Assembly: GCA_000242935.3 (NCBI GenBank)
Contig: CP007053.1
Span: 4,449,001 to 4,513,000, forward strand
Reading direction: 5' to 3'
Length of the DNA stretch: 64,000 nt
Source of the DNA: Opitutaceae bacterium TAV5
GTDB taxonomy: Bacteria > Verrucomicrobiota > Verrucomicrobiia > Opitutales > Opitutaceae
A program made the translations under genes and the position numbers. Of this stretch, positions 1 through 7,918 are shown piece by piece. Numbering within the stretch: the first letter of the stretch is position 1; the number at the start of each line of letters is the position of its first letter. The notes below the pieces were generated by a model, which was not told where the DNA came from, made no database searches, and saw only the letters and a list, made by a program, of their open reading frames with translations.

Positions 1-154
1 TGTCGTTGCGAACCTGGAACGAGGGCAGTTGCGAGAAATCGTCGGTGCGGACCATGCGGATCGCCGGGCTTTCTTCCGCTCCCGAGAGGGCGTGGGCGCA
101 GGGCAGCAGGCCGAGCATGGCGGCGATAAAGGGGGGGATGGAAAACAGGCGCAT
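1..154 (-). CDS. N-terminus of a secreted protein, cut by the window edge
   Basis: An open frame runs from an ATG at 154 off the left edge without a stop. It begins MRLFSIPPFIAAMLGLLPCA, a short basic start followed by a hydrophobic core and an AHA-type cleavage region, which is a clear signal peptide. About 28 residues of mature protein follow (ESPAIRMVRTDDFSQLP) and are not diagnostic. The ATG has a pyrimidine-rich leader like most starts in this window. It lies 52 bases after the stop of the upstream glycoside hydrolase on the same strand, so it is probably the fourth gene of that cassette and, by context, a secreted carbohydrate-active protein. The function is not readable from this fragment. 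Confidence 0.7.
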   Translation of the reverse strand, partial: MRLFSIPPFIAAMLGLLPCAHALSGAEESPAIRMVRTDDFSQLPSFQVRND

Positions 155-206
155 GAAAAAAGTGAGATGCGGCAAGGTGGAAAAAATCCGCATGTAAGGT
201 GGAGGG

Positions 207-1841
207 TCAGGGTTGGGGAGTCAGGTAAACGGGGAGCGGGCTGACTTCGATTTCGAGCTGTCCGGTGTGGCCGACGATGACAGGGGTGCCCCGTCCCTGC
301 CAGTCGCGCCGCACGTAGGTGCCGGGAGGAAGGGCAAGGGTCACGGTTTGCGTTTCGAAGCCGACCGCCCAGGCGGCGATGACCCCGTCGGGAAGCTGGC
401 CGTATTGGTGGACGTGAACCTGTGCGTTTTCGACAAGGCTGCGGACCCACGGGCGGTTGCCGAGGACTCCGGCGAGCGTCGCGATGCTCACCAAGGAGGG
501 CTTGGGGGCATATTCGGTGGTGATGAGGCCGAAGTTGTGCTCCTGGTTGAGTGGATTGTTTCCGTCGTCCTGAAAATCGTAGATGAACACGGCTTTCATT
601 GCCGGGTGCCGGCGGGAGAGGAGCAGGGTGCGGGTAAGGAAGGCGGCCTGGACGACCTCGCCGGCCGGCGGGTGCCGCGTGAGATGGGAGGGCCAGCCGA
701 TCTCGGTGGTCCAGACTTCGAGGCGCTTTTGGTCCGAGCGGGGATTCCGTTCGCTGAATTGGCGAAGGTGGGACCAGACCGCGGGGACGTTCACACGGGG
801 GATCGGCGCGCCCTGGGCTCCGTATCCGGTTTCCGGATCGTAGGGCGACATGTAAGGGTGGACACTGAAGGCGTCCTGGTAATCGAGGCCGCCGTGTTTG
901 AGGACGCCGGAGATGTAGTCGCCGCCCGGTCCGCCGCCAGCGCCTCCGCCGCCGCAGGAAATCACGGTGGCGGTGGGGTCGATCGCCTTGATCGCCGGAT
1001 AGACTTCCTTGAGCAGGGGAGTGTAAATCTCGGGCGAAGCTTTCCCCCATGAGTGGGGCTCGTTCCAAACCTCCCAATGTTTCACGACACCTTGGTAACG
1101 AGTGACCATTTCCCGGACGTAGCGGACAAAAAGGGCGCGTGCCTTGTCGTTGGCCGGGAAACCGTTGTTGCCGGCGAATTCATCCGGCCAGGCGCGGGCG
1201 TTTCCGTAGGCGAGGATGACGAGGGGGGAAAGACCGAGTTCACGGGCGGTGTGAATCCACGCATCGGCGTAGGGAGGGAATTCGAATTTCCCGGGGGTCT
1301 GTTCAACATGCTGCCAATAGACTTCGTCCCGGATACGTGAAAACCCGGCCAGTTGCACGAGTTCCAGTGAGCGGGGAAGGGTGCCTTTGCCGTGCGCAAA
1401 ATGGGTGCAGACGCCCCAGTCGTCCGGGTTGGGGCCGTTGCGTTCGGGGATGGAGGCCAGGGTGGTGAGGTATCCACCGATTTGACGGCCGGTGTGATCG
1501 TGATGGCGGATGTCGAGTTGATAAAGCCCGGGCGTGGGCAGGGAAACGGTCAGGACGCCTGCGGTTTGAGTGCCGTTGGCCGCGGATGCCGGCGCAACAG
1601 GAGCGGTAAAGGTGGCGACGATGTCGGGCGAAAGTGTTCCGTTGTCCTCATAGGGCCGAAGCAGGCCGCGCAATTCTCCTCCCTGCGCAGGGCCGTCTGT
1701 ATTGAGTATGTTGATACTGATCTGCCGTTCCGTTCCCGATGGCCCGATCAGATGATCTTCGGGTGAAATCAGCGTGAGGGTCGAGGAAACGGCTGCGAGG
1801 GGAATCAGAAAGAGGGGGAGATGGAAAAACGGGTGCTTCAT
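207..1841 (-). CDS. Secreted clan GH-A glycoside hydrolase
   Basis: This is a predicted exported TIM-barrel glycosidase of about 544 residues. I chose the ATG at 1841 because it opens a textbook signal peptide (MKHPFFHLPLFLIPLAAVSS); a TTG eight codons upstream is also open. After an N-terminal beta-sandwich-like region of about 120 residues the barrel shows WEVWNEPHSW, with the acid/base Glu after Asn, and later VWTTEIGWPSH, with the likely nucleophile Glu. This pair is the clan A pattern seen in GH39, GH5 and relatives. A glycine-rich loop (CGGGGAGGGPGGDY) sits between them. The substrate cannot be told. It follows the secreted protein and the PEP-CTERM protein on the same strand, and is probably controlled by the divergent LacI regulator at 3717. 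Confidence 0.8.
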   Translation of the reverse strand: MKHPFFHLPLFLIPLAAVSSTLTLISPEDHLIGPSGTERQISINILNTDGPAQGGELRGLLRPYEDNGTLSPDIVATFTAPVAPASAANGTQTAGVLTVSLPTPGLYQLDIRHHDHTGRQIGGYLTTLASIPERNGPNPDDWGVCTHFAHGKGTLPRSLELVQLAGFSRIRDEVYWQHVEQTPGKFEFPPYADAWIHTARELGLSPLVILAYGNARAWPDEFAGNNGFPANDKARALFVRYVREMVTRYQGVVKHWEVWNEPHSWGKASPEIYTPLLKEVYPAIKAIDPTATVISCGGGGAGGGPGGDYISGVLKHGGLDYQDAFSVHPYMSPYDPETGYGAQGAPIPRVNVPAVWSHLRQFSERNPRSDQKRLEVWTTEIGWPSHLTRHPPAGEVVQAAFLTRTLLLSRRHPAMKAVFIYDFQDDGNNPLNQEHNFGLITTEYAPKPSLVSIATLAGVLGNRPWVRSLVENAQVHVHQYGQLPDGVIAAWAVGFETQTVTLALPPGTYVRRDWQGRGTPVIVGHTGQLEIEVSPLPVYLTPQP

Positions 1842-1960
1842 GGTGGAAAATGTGGGGAACTCCAAGGGATCCGCCAGGCGGGGAGGATGAGTCCTGACGG
1901 ATTCTGTCTTCGTGCCTGGCGGGGGAGCGAGCTGTTATGGGCGGGGTTGGGGCATGCCGG

Positions 1961-2749
1961 TTATTCGGCCGAGGGTTCTCCGGTGAGGTTGACGCCGTAG
2001 ACCACCATGAACACACCGCCGTTGACGAAGCTGGAAAGGGCGATGCCGGTGAAGGTCTCATAGGTCGAGTCCGCGGCGGCGGCAATGATGCCGCGGCGCA
2101 GGCTCGTGTTGAGGCGAACCTGGCCGTCGATGACGGAAAGGCTGAGAACCTGACGGTTGCCAGAGTCGCCCTGGCCGGTGCCGATTTGAATCCATCCGTC
2201 CGGATCGGTGAGGCTGCCGTCGACCCGGAAGAGGGCGGTGCGGCCCGAGCGGGCGACTTCCGCGACGTAGCCCTTGCCGTCGGCATTGAGCAGGGCGAGC
2301 GCCCAGGCGAGTCCGCTGGCCTTGTCGTCGCCCCATCGCATGGCGACGTCCGCGCGGAGGGTGGGTTTGCGCAGCGCCTGGGTGGAAGGGCTGCCGTCGG
2401 AAAGCGAACGATGGAGCCACGGGCGCAGGGTCTGCGGGCCGGGAACGCTTTTGGCGTGGAGCGGGTGGATGTGGTAGTTGGCGTCGGCTTTTTCGCTGCC
2501 CTGCCAGACCCAGCTTTCAGCTTCCGCGGCGTACCAGAAGCGGAATTCCGAAGCCGGTTGCAGCGGCACCCAGACCGGATTGCCCGGCGCGGTGCCGGGG
2601 CCCGGAGTGAAGGTGTCGTTGAGCACAAAGGCGTCGGCCCGTGCCGTTGCGGTTCCCGCGGCGATGCCGAACGCTCCCGCCACAAGAACGGCGAGGGTTT
2701 TTGTGCGAATCAAGGGGATGTGGTGTCTGAAAAGTATCCGGGAAATCAT
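1961..2749 (-). CDS. Secreted protein of unknown function
   Basis: The protein has about 262 residues from the ATG at 2749, which begins MISRILFRHHIPL and runs into a hydrophobic stretch (LAVLVAGAFGIAAG) ending in ATARADA, a signal peptidase I type site. A longer frame begins 23 codons upstream but would bury the signal peptide. The mature part is rich in aromatic residues and beta-prone stretches (FRFWYAAEAESWVWQG, GKGYVAEVARSGRTALFRVD), which suggests a concanavalin-like beta sandwich such as those in carbohydrate-binding or surface proteins; this is inference. There is no PEP-CTERM anchor. It sits between the PEP-CTERM protein and the glycoside hydrolase in one minus-strand cassette. The leader is pyrimidine-rich with no Shine-Dalgarno sequence. 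Confidence 0.7.
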   Translation of the reverse strand: MISRILFRHHIPLIRTKTLAVLVAGAFGIAAGTATARADAFVLNDTFTPGPGTAPGNPVWVPLQPASEFRFWYAAEAESWVWQGSEKADANYHIHPLHAKSVPGPQTLRPWLHRSLSDGSPSTQALRKPTLRADVAMRWGDDKASGLAWALALLNADGKGYVAEVARSGRTALFRVDGSLTDPDGWIQIGTGQGDSGNRQVLSLSVIDGQVRLNTSLRRGIIAAAADSTYETFTGIALSSFVNGGVFMVVYGVNLTGEPSAE

Positions 2750-2818
2750 GACGAAAGGAGACGGAAAATCAGTGTGCCGGGAAAGGCGATCGGGTGTAAG
2801 ACGGTTGCCGGGAATCAT

Positions 2819-3565
2819 TCAGGATGCCCTGTGGCGGCGGCGGAGGAAGGTTGCGGCGACCAGGGCTGCAGCCGCCCCGAGCAGGGCAATGGTGGAGGGC
2901 TCGGGAATCACCGTGTAGTCGATGACCAGATAGGCGACTGGCCGCGTGGCACTGTGGTCGGCGCCCGAGGCAAACCAGAGTAATTGCCGCTCGGTGTTTC
3001 CGGTTTCGTTTCCGGCTTTGAGCAGGAGATTGAGCGTCGTGCCGTTGGTCAGCGCCGTCTGGACGACAGAATCCAGAGAGGAGTCGCTCCAGGTGACCGC
3101 GCCTGCCGGCGCCTTGGTGGAGATGTTGGCCGAGGCCAGAATCGTGCTGTCATAATCGCCACCGGGATTGGCCCAGGCTGTCGTACCGTTGCTGTTCCAG
3201 TTCGCCGCCGTTTCGCTGAAGGAGGTCGTCAGTTCATGGACGTCGATTGTCAGCGTCGTGGAGATCGAAGTGCTGTCCGGGCCATTGAAGTAGAGCATCA
3301 ATGACGCGGAGACGAAGGTGGCATCTTCCGGAAGGGAGACCCCCGCCAGATCAAAGCTCAGCAGGGAGCGGAGGTCACCTCCGCCTGCGACCTGGCCGAT
3401 GCCGAGCAGGGCAGTGTTGCCGTTGAATGTGGCGTTGTCACTGCGAATCCAGGTGTCGGCGGACATGCTGACGGGCAAAGAGTCTGCGCGGGTCAGGCTG
3501 CCGGTGAAAAGCGTCGCAAGAAGCGCGCTGGCGGTGAGCAAGGTTTTGGTGCGGAGGAGGTTCAT
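2819..3565 (-). CDS. PEP-CTERM surface protein with DNRLRE-like domain
   Basis: A 248-residue exported protein, starting at the ATG at 3565 (MNLLRTKTLLTASALLATLF, a signal peptide ending near LTRAD). The body matches the DNRLRE pattern: an early ADTWIRSDN segment, then RSLLSFDLAGVSLP, a Leu-rich strand (ASLMLYFNG) and VHELTTSFSETAANWN. The C-terminus is a classic exosortase sorting signal: the PEPST box, a hydrophobic helix (LLGAAAALVAATF) and a basic tail RRRHRAS. Proteins with this tail are known to be cleaved and anchored to the surface or exopolysaccharide by exosortase; no exosortase is in the window. It is the first gene of the minus-strand cassette, divergent from the LacI gene 151 bases away. 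Confidence 0.85.
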   Translation of the reverse strand: MNLLRTKTLLTASALLATLFTGSLTRADSLPVSMSADTWIRSDNATFNGNTALLGIGQVAGGGDLRSLLSFDLAGVSLPEDATFVSASLMLYFNGPDSTSISTTLTIDVHELTTSFSETAANWNSNGTTAWANPGGDYDSTILASANISTKAPAGAVTWSDSSLDSVVQTALTNGTTLNLLLKAGNETGNTERQLLWFASGADHSATRPVAYLVIDYTVIPEPSTIALLGAAAALVAATFLRRRHRAS

Positions 3566-3678
3566 GACGGAAGGATGTTGTTCAGGTGGGAGTAGCGCGT
3601 TTCGCGGGCTTGAGGCGGCGTGATTCGGAACAGTTTCCGGTAAATGGCCGTTGACGGATGGAAACAAGAGCAGCGAAG

Positions 3679-3692
3679 TCTAACACGTTAGA
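3679..3692. promoter_or_regulatory. Perfect-arm palindrome, probable LacI operator
   Basis: TCTAAC and its exact complement GTTAGA flank a two-base centre (AC). The site lies 25 bases before the LacI-family start codon and about 115 bases before the divergent PEP-CTERM gene, so a bound regulator could control both directions. LacI-family operators are usually palindromes of this size. That this particular protein binds it is inference. Confidence 0.55.
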
Positions 3693-3716
3693 TTTCCCGT
3701 TTTCCCCTCTTTTCCC

Positions 3717-4763
3717 ATGAGTGATTCCTTTTCACCCACCATCCGCGAACTGGCCCGGCGGCTCGGTCTGAGCACGGCGACGGTTTCCTATGCCTTGCGG
3801 CATCATCCCTGCGTGGCGGCGGCGACGAGGCAGCGCGTGCTGGATGCCGCCCGGGCAGCCGGCTACCGGCCGAGCGCCATGGTCAACGCCCTGATGACGC
3901 AGGTTCGCCAGCGCGCCGTCCATGCGCGGCCCTCGGGCGAGGTGATCGCCTACCTGCATGCCTACGATAAAGAGGATGACTGGCTGCGCACGCCGTCATT
4001 GAAAGAGCAATACGAGGGGGCTTGCGAACGGGCCCGCGAGCTGGGTTTCGGTGTGCAGGCGTTGTGGCTGGGGCCCTGGGGCGCCCGGTCCCGGAACGTG
4101 GCGCGCATCATGCGGGCGCGCGGCATACGCGGAGCAATCATCGCCCCTGTGCCCGTCACGGGAATGAAGGCGTTGGAACTGGACTGGGAGGCGGCTTCGT
4201 TTGTGGCAATCAGCTACACGTTTGACCAGAAGAAGGTTCGCCGGGTGGTGCATCATCACCTGCGCGGGGCGGGGGAATGTTTCGCGAAGGTGAGGGCGCT
4301 GGGTTACCGGAGGATCGGCCTGGCGATTTACCGGGAGGATGACATGGAGCACATCTGGATGGCGGGTTTTCTGGCCGGGCAACAGATTTATCATGCGTTG
4401 AGGCTGCCGGTGCTGATCATGGAAGATCCGATGGACCCGGCGCCGTTTTTCGAGTGGTTCGGGCGGCAGCGTCCGGATGCGGTTATCACGGTTCACGGGT
4501 GGGGCCACCAGTTGTTGCGGTGGTTGCGGGAACGAGGCCTGCGGGTGCCGGAGGATGTGGGTTATGCGAGTCTGGACGTGGGAGCGAATAATGTGGGAAA
4601 GGTCGCGGGGACGTTGCAGGACAACCCGGGCATGGGACGGGCAGCGGTGGATATGGTGGCGAGTTCGCTGCTGCATAACGAAATCGGGCTGCCGGCCAAA
4701 CCCACGATCACGATGATCGACGGCGAGTGGACGGACGGGCCAACACTGCGGGCACGGGCGTGA
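3717..4763 (+). CDS. LacI-family transcriptional regulator
   Basis: A 348-residue DNA-binding sensor of standard LacI length. The N-terminal helix-turn-helix is TIRELARRLGLSTATVSYAL (about residues 8-27), followed by the hinge-helix segment around AAGYRPSAMVNALM. The rest is a periplasmic-binding-protein-like sensor ending with the family's ITMIDGEWTDGPT-type C-terminal strand. It is divergent from the PEP-CTERM/hydrolase cassette, with the TCTAAC palindrome between them, so it likely controls that cassette and itself. It is a paralogue of the LacI regulator at 50475: both share a tryptophan-containing insert before the first subdomain (DDWLRTP here, QGWKKFP there) and an RGIxGxIxAPxPV segment. 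The ligand is unknown, probably a sugar released by the cassette's enzymes. Confidence 0.9.
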   Translation: MSDSFSPTIRELARRLGLSTATVSYALRHHPCVAAATRQRVLDAARAAGYRPSAMVNALMTQVRQRAVHARPSGEVIAYLHAYDKEDDWLRTPSLKEQYEGACERARELGFGVQALWLGPWGARSRNVARIMRARGIRGAIIAPVPVTGMKALELDWEAASFVAISYTFDQKKVRRVVHHHLRGAGECFAKVRALGYRRIGLAIYREDDMEHIWMAGFLAGQQIYHALRLPVLIMEDPMDPAPFFEWFGRQRPDAVITVHGWGHQLLRWLRERGLRVPEDVGYASLDVGANNVGKVAGTLQDNPGMGRAAVDMVASSLLHNEIGLPAKPTITMIDGEWTDGPTLRARA

Positions 4764-4829
4764 GAGAGCAGGGCGTGTGCGGTTACAACTACAGATCGAT
4801 TCGGGATCTGATGTCGGGCAGACAGGCAT

Positions 4830-4916
4830 GTGGTACGGGCATCCTTGCCCGTGGGCCGAGGGGGGACGGGCGCTTGCGGCGCGGAGCGCCGTCCACGGGC
4901 AGGAAGCCCGTGCCAC
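4830..4916. repeat. Palindromic hairpin repeat, copy A
   Basis: The intergenic region holds consecutive hairpins of the form ACGGGC-5 nt-GCCCGT, then the shared core GCGGCGCGGAGCGCCGTCC, then CACGGGC-5 nt-GCCCGTG and a terminal CCAC. The same modules recur at 10744-10873, 27415-27514, 28261-28282 and 53819-53866. It lies between two convergent genes (LacI and lnt). No T-tract follows, so it does not look like a simple terminator. Confidence 0.8.
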
Positions 4917-4944
4917 TTTACTGCCGGGTGCTGCGTAACATCAG

Positions 4945-6756
4945 TCAGGACGGTGTGTCCCGGCGGCTGCGCAGCCAGCGCGAGGCCGGGGAGGTTCCCG
5001 GAGTGGCGGCCGGTGTGCGCAGCGTCCGCCAGGCGAGCGCCCCCATCAGCGCGCAGACGCCGGCGAACCAGTCTCCCCAGCGGACATACACGCTCGATTG
5101 CCCGACCCAGCGCGAGTCGACCGAGACGTTGATTGTCGCATGACCGCGGAAATAGATGGTGCCGGGCTCGCCGTCGCCTTCGCGACTCCGGGCCCGCCCG
5201 GTGTCTCTGCTCCGCGCCTGCGCGTGCACCACGCCGTCGGCGGTGCGGGTGAGCTCCGCGCGGATGGCGCCGCATTCGTCGATCCAGCCGCTCCAGCCAC
5301 TGTTGCCGGCGCGCAGGACGGGGCGTCGCATCTCGACGGCGCGGAGCACGGAGTTGGACGCGTGCTGCTGCGCCGCGCCGCCCTCGCCAAACCAGCCGTT
5401 GTTGGTGTTGACCACGAGCACATCGGCGCCGGCGAGCACGCTCTGGCGGGCGAGGTTCGGGAAAATGTCTTCGTAACAGATGAGCGGGCCGATCTGCACG
5501 GTGCGCCCGGGAAGGACGACCGGCAGCAGGGCCGGGGAGGAGCCGTGGTTGAAGTCGTCGCCGACCGGCACGAATTTCCCGATCCATCCGATCAGGGGGC
5601 GAAACGGCACGTATTCGCCGAAAGGTACGAGCTTCCGTTTCGCATAAAATTTTTCGTGCAGCCCGTTCTTCGGGTCGACGACCAGCACGCCATTGAACCA
5701 CTGCTCGTTTTCCGTCTGCGGGTGTTCGATGACGATGGAGCCGAGGACGAGCGGCACGCCGGCCTCGCGCACCAGCCCCTCGACCCAGTCCTGCATCGGT
5801 TTCTCGCCACGCGTCGCCCAGGGCGTGGTGGCCTCCGGCCAGAGAATCACATCCGGATGGGTGGCCGCCGCCGCCAGCGTTTCCTCGCGCAGCACGTTCA
5901 GGATGCCGGGGCCTTCGGCGGGGTCCCACTTGAGCGTTTGCGGGATGGCGGGCTGCACGATGGCCACGCGGCCGAGCGGCACGGCGCGTTTGCCGCGATT
6001 GATCACTTCCGGGATGAAGGCGGCGAGGCAGGCGACCAGCAAAAACAGCGCCGCCATGAATTCCTGCGAGCGCCGCGACAACCCGCGCGCCTTCTCGCGC
6101 AGCAGCCGGTGCGCGTAGGCGGCCGTGCCGATGTTGACGGCGACGAGCACGAACGACACGCCACCGGCGCCCGTCCATGCCGCCACCTGGAGGATGCTGA
6201 CGCGCTCCCATTGCGTGGCCGCGAGCGGCACCCACGGGAAACCGCCGAGCAGCCAGGTGCGCGTCCACTCGATGACGACCCACGCGCCGGCCAGGCCGAA
6301 CATGGCGAGCAGGCGCACGGGCGTCGACCGGCCGGGCATGCGCGGCATCACCCAGCGGGCGAGCGCGAACCACGATCCGACCCACGCCCCGATGACCGGC
6401 CCGAGCAAAAACAGGCCGAGCCACGTCACGTTGTGCAGCCAGCCGAGGACAAAGGTCCAGGCCACGACCTGGGAGCCGAGTGTCGCCGCGAGCCACGGTT
6501 TCCAGCGAGGCGAGTGGTAGGCCCAGAAAAGCGCGGGCGCCGCGAAAATGTAGGCCGCTTCGGGCGCGCGCCCGGGGGGGAACATCAGGATCGTCAAGAG
6601 GACGGTGACGATGAACACGCTCGCCGCTGCGAGAGGCGTGGAGTGCCGCTGCCACCAGGGGGGGCCGAGACCGGTTTCGTCGGGAAACCCGGGGGAGGCG
6701 GTGGCGGTACCGGTGGTGTGTGGCGAGCCTGACATCTGGCAAGGGTTTGGAGACAT
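4945..6756 (-). CDS. lnt: Apolipoprotein N-acyltransferase
   Basis: An inner-membrane enzyme that adds the third acyl chain to the N-terminal cysteine of lipoproteins. The N-terminal half has about six or more hydrophobic segments (for example FIVTVLLTILMF, LGLFLLGPVIGAWVG, FMAALFLLVACLAAFI). The C-terminal half is a nitrilase-type domain with all three catalytic positions visible: Glu in LWPEATTPW, Lys in AKRKLVPFGEYVPF, and Cys in PLICYEDIFPN. The NTNNGWFGEG segment replaces the more common SNDAWFG. It has about 603 residues, a little longer than the enterobacterial protein because of a Ser/Gly/Pro-rich N-terminus. Starts at 6756 or 6732 (ATG) are both plausible; a TTG at 6774 is less so. 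It is convergent with the LacI gene and appears to be a single gene. Confidence 0.92.
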   Translation of the reverse strand: MSPNPCQMSGSPHTTGTATASPGFPDETGLGPPWWQRHSTPLAAASVFIVTVLLTILMFPPGRAPEAAYIFAAPALFWAYHSPRWKPWLAATLGSQVVAWTFVLGWLHNVTWLGLFLLGPVIGAWVGSWFALARWVMPRMPGRSTPVRLLAMFGLAGAWVVIEWTRTWLLGGFPWVPLAATQWERVSILQVAAWTGAGGVSFVLVAVNIGTAAYAHRLLREKARGLSRRSQEFMAALFLLVACLAAFIPEVINRGKRAVPLGRVAIVQPAIPQTLKWDPAEGPGILNVLREETLAAAATHPDVILWPEATTPWATRGEKPMQDWVEGLVREAGVPLVLGSIVIEHPQTENEQWFNGVLVVDPKNGLHEKFYAKRKLVPFGEYVPFRPLIGWIGKFVPVGDDFNHGSSPALLPVVLPGRTVQIGPLICYEDIFPNLARQSVLAGADVLVVNTNNGWFGEGGAAQQHASNSVLRAVEMRRPVLRAGNSGWSGWIDECGAIRAELTRTADGVVHAQARSRDTGRARSREGDGEPGTIYFRGHATINVSVDSRWVGQSSVYVRWGDWFAGVCALMGALAWRTLRTPAATPGTSPASRWLRSRRDTPS

Positions 6757-7026
6757 CTGCCGCGTCAAGGTCAAGAAAACCGCATGGATAAATATCCGCC
6801 CCCTCCCCCGGGGGAGCCCGTTGTGCCGTCCCTATAACTCCCGGCCGATTTTCCAACACCCCGAAGTTCCACTTGCCAGATCGCAAAGATGGCACGTTGT
6901 TACCGCCTCTTTCCTCCCCGGTTTTCCGGGTAGTCCCCGGCCGGGCGGAAAACCGCATGGCCCGGACGGGCGGCACCGGTCCGGCCATTCGCCACACCAC
7001 TTCCATCTCATTTCCATCATCCGACC

Positions 7027-7728
7027 ATGAATGCCTATCTTCCCTGGATTATCTGCCTGATCGTTCCCATGCTCTTCGGCCTCTACGCGCAGATGCGCGT
7101 GCAGAGCGCCTACTCGAAAAACATGCGGGTGGCCTCGCGCGGACGGATCACCGGCTACGAGGCGGCGGAGGCCGTCATGCGCTCGGCCGGCATCAACGAC
7201 GTGCAGATCGTCAAGGTCCCCGGACAGCTCACCGATCATTACGACCCGATCCACAAGCGCCTCGCGCTTTCCGAACACAACTACCACGGCACCAGCCTGG
7301 CCGCCCTCGGCGTCGCCGCGCACGAGGCGGGCCACGCGATCCAGCACAAGGTCGGCTACTCCATGATGACCATCCGCCAGACGCTGGCTCCCGCCACGCA
7401 GATCGCGGCGGGCATCTCCAACTTCATCATCATCGCCGGTATCGTTCTCTTCAGCACCGCCCTGGGCGGCCCTCTGCTGACGATCGGCGCCATCGCCCTC
7501 GGTGTGATCGTGCTTTTCCAGCTCGTGACGCTGCCGGTGGAGTTCGACGCCAGCCGCCGCGCCAAGGCCCAGCTCGTCAACCTCGGCATTCTCGGCCGCG
7601 ACGAAATGGAAGGTGTCAACGAAACGCTCGATGCCGCCGCGCTCACCTATGTGGCCGCCTTCGTGGCCGCGCTCGGTTCGCTGCTGCACATTCTGCTCAT
7701 CCTCGCCGGCAACCGGCGGAGCGAGTGA
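7027..7728 (+). CDS. Membrane zinc metallopeptidase, YugP type
   Basis: A 233-residue membrane protease-like protein of the neutral zinc metallopeptidase family typified by YugP (Zn_peptidase_2). The zinc motif HEAGHAIQH lies at residues 99-107 (H99, E100, H103). An N-terminal membrane segment (WIICLIVPMLFGLYA) and three further hydrophobic stretches (SNFIIIAGIVLFS, LLTIGAIALGVIVLFQLV, YVAAFVAALGSLLHILLIL) frame it. The conserved LPVEFDASRRAK segment after the third helix would supply the third zinc ligand in this family. The physiological substrate is not known for the family. The ATG at 7027 has a pyrimidine-rich leader. It is divergent from lnt and probably a single gene. Confidence 0.88.
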   Translation: MNAYLPWIICLIVPMLFGLYAQMRVQSAYSKNMRVASRGRITGYEAAEAVMRSAGINDVQIVKVPGQLTDHYDPIHKRLALSEHNYHGTSLAALGVAAHEAGHAIQHKVGYSMMTIRQTLAPATQIAAGISNFIIIAGIVLFSTALGGPLLTIGAIALGVIVLFQLVTLPVEFDASRRAKAQLVNLGILGRDEMEGVNETLDAAALTYVAAFVAALGSLLHILLILAGNRRSE

Positions 7729-7918
7729 AACGAGTCCGCCCGGTAGCAGGCCGCCGCGCAAGCCGGGTCCTGACAGGGGCTGTCCGCGCAAGGGAGAGCA
7801 CCGGTGACCCCTCCGCGCATCCCCGGGAACAACGCCGGCTACAATTCTTTTGCGACCCGTCCGCAAAATAGGGGTTGCCGGAGCAAACCGGCATTCTACG
7901 TTCTCTTCTTTTCGCCGG

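Noticed and set aside
4562-7006. An 814-codon minus-strand frame overlapping lnt and the LacI gene
   Set aside because: Out of frame with lnt, Arg/His-rich and without motifs; lnt in the other frame is complete.
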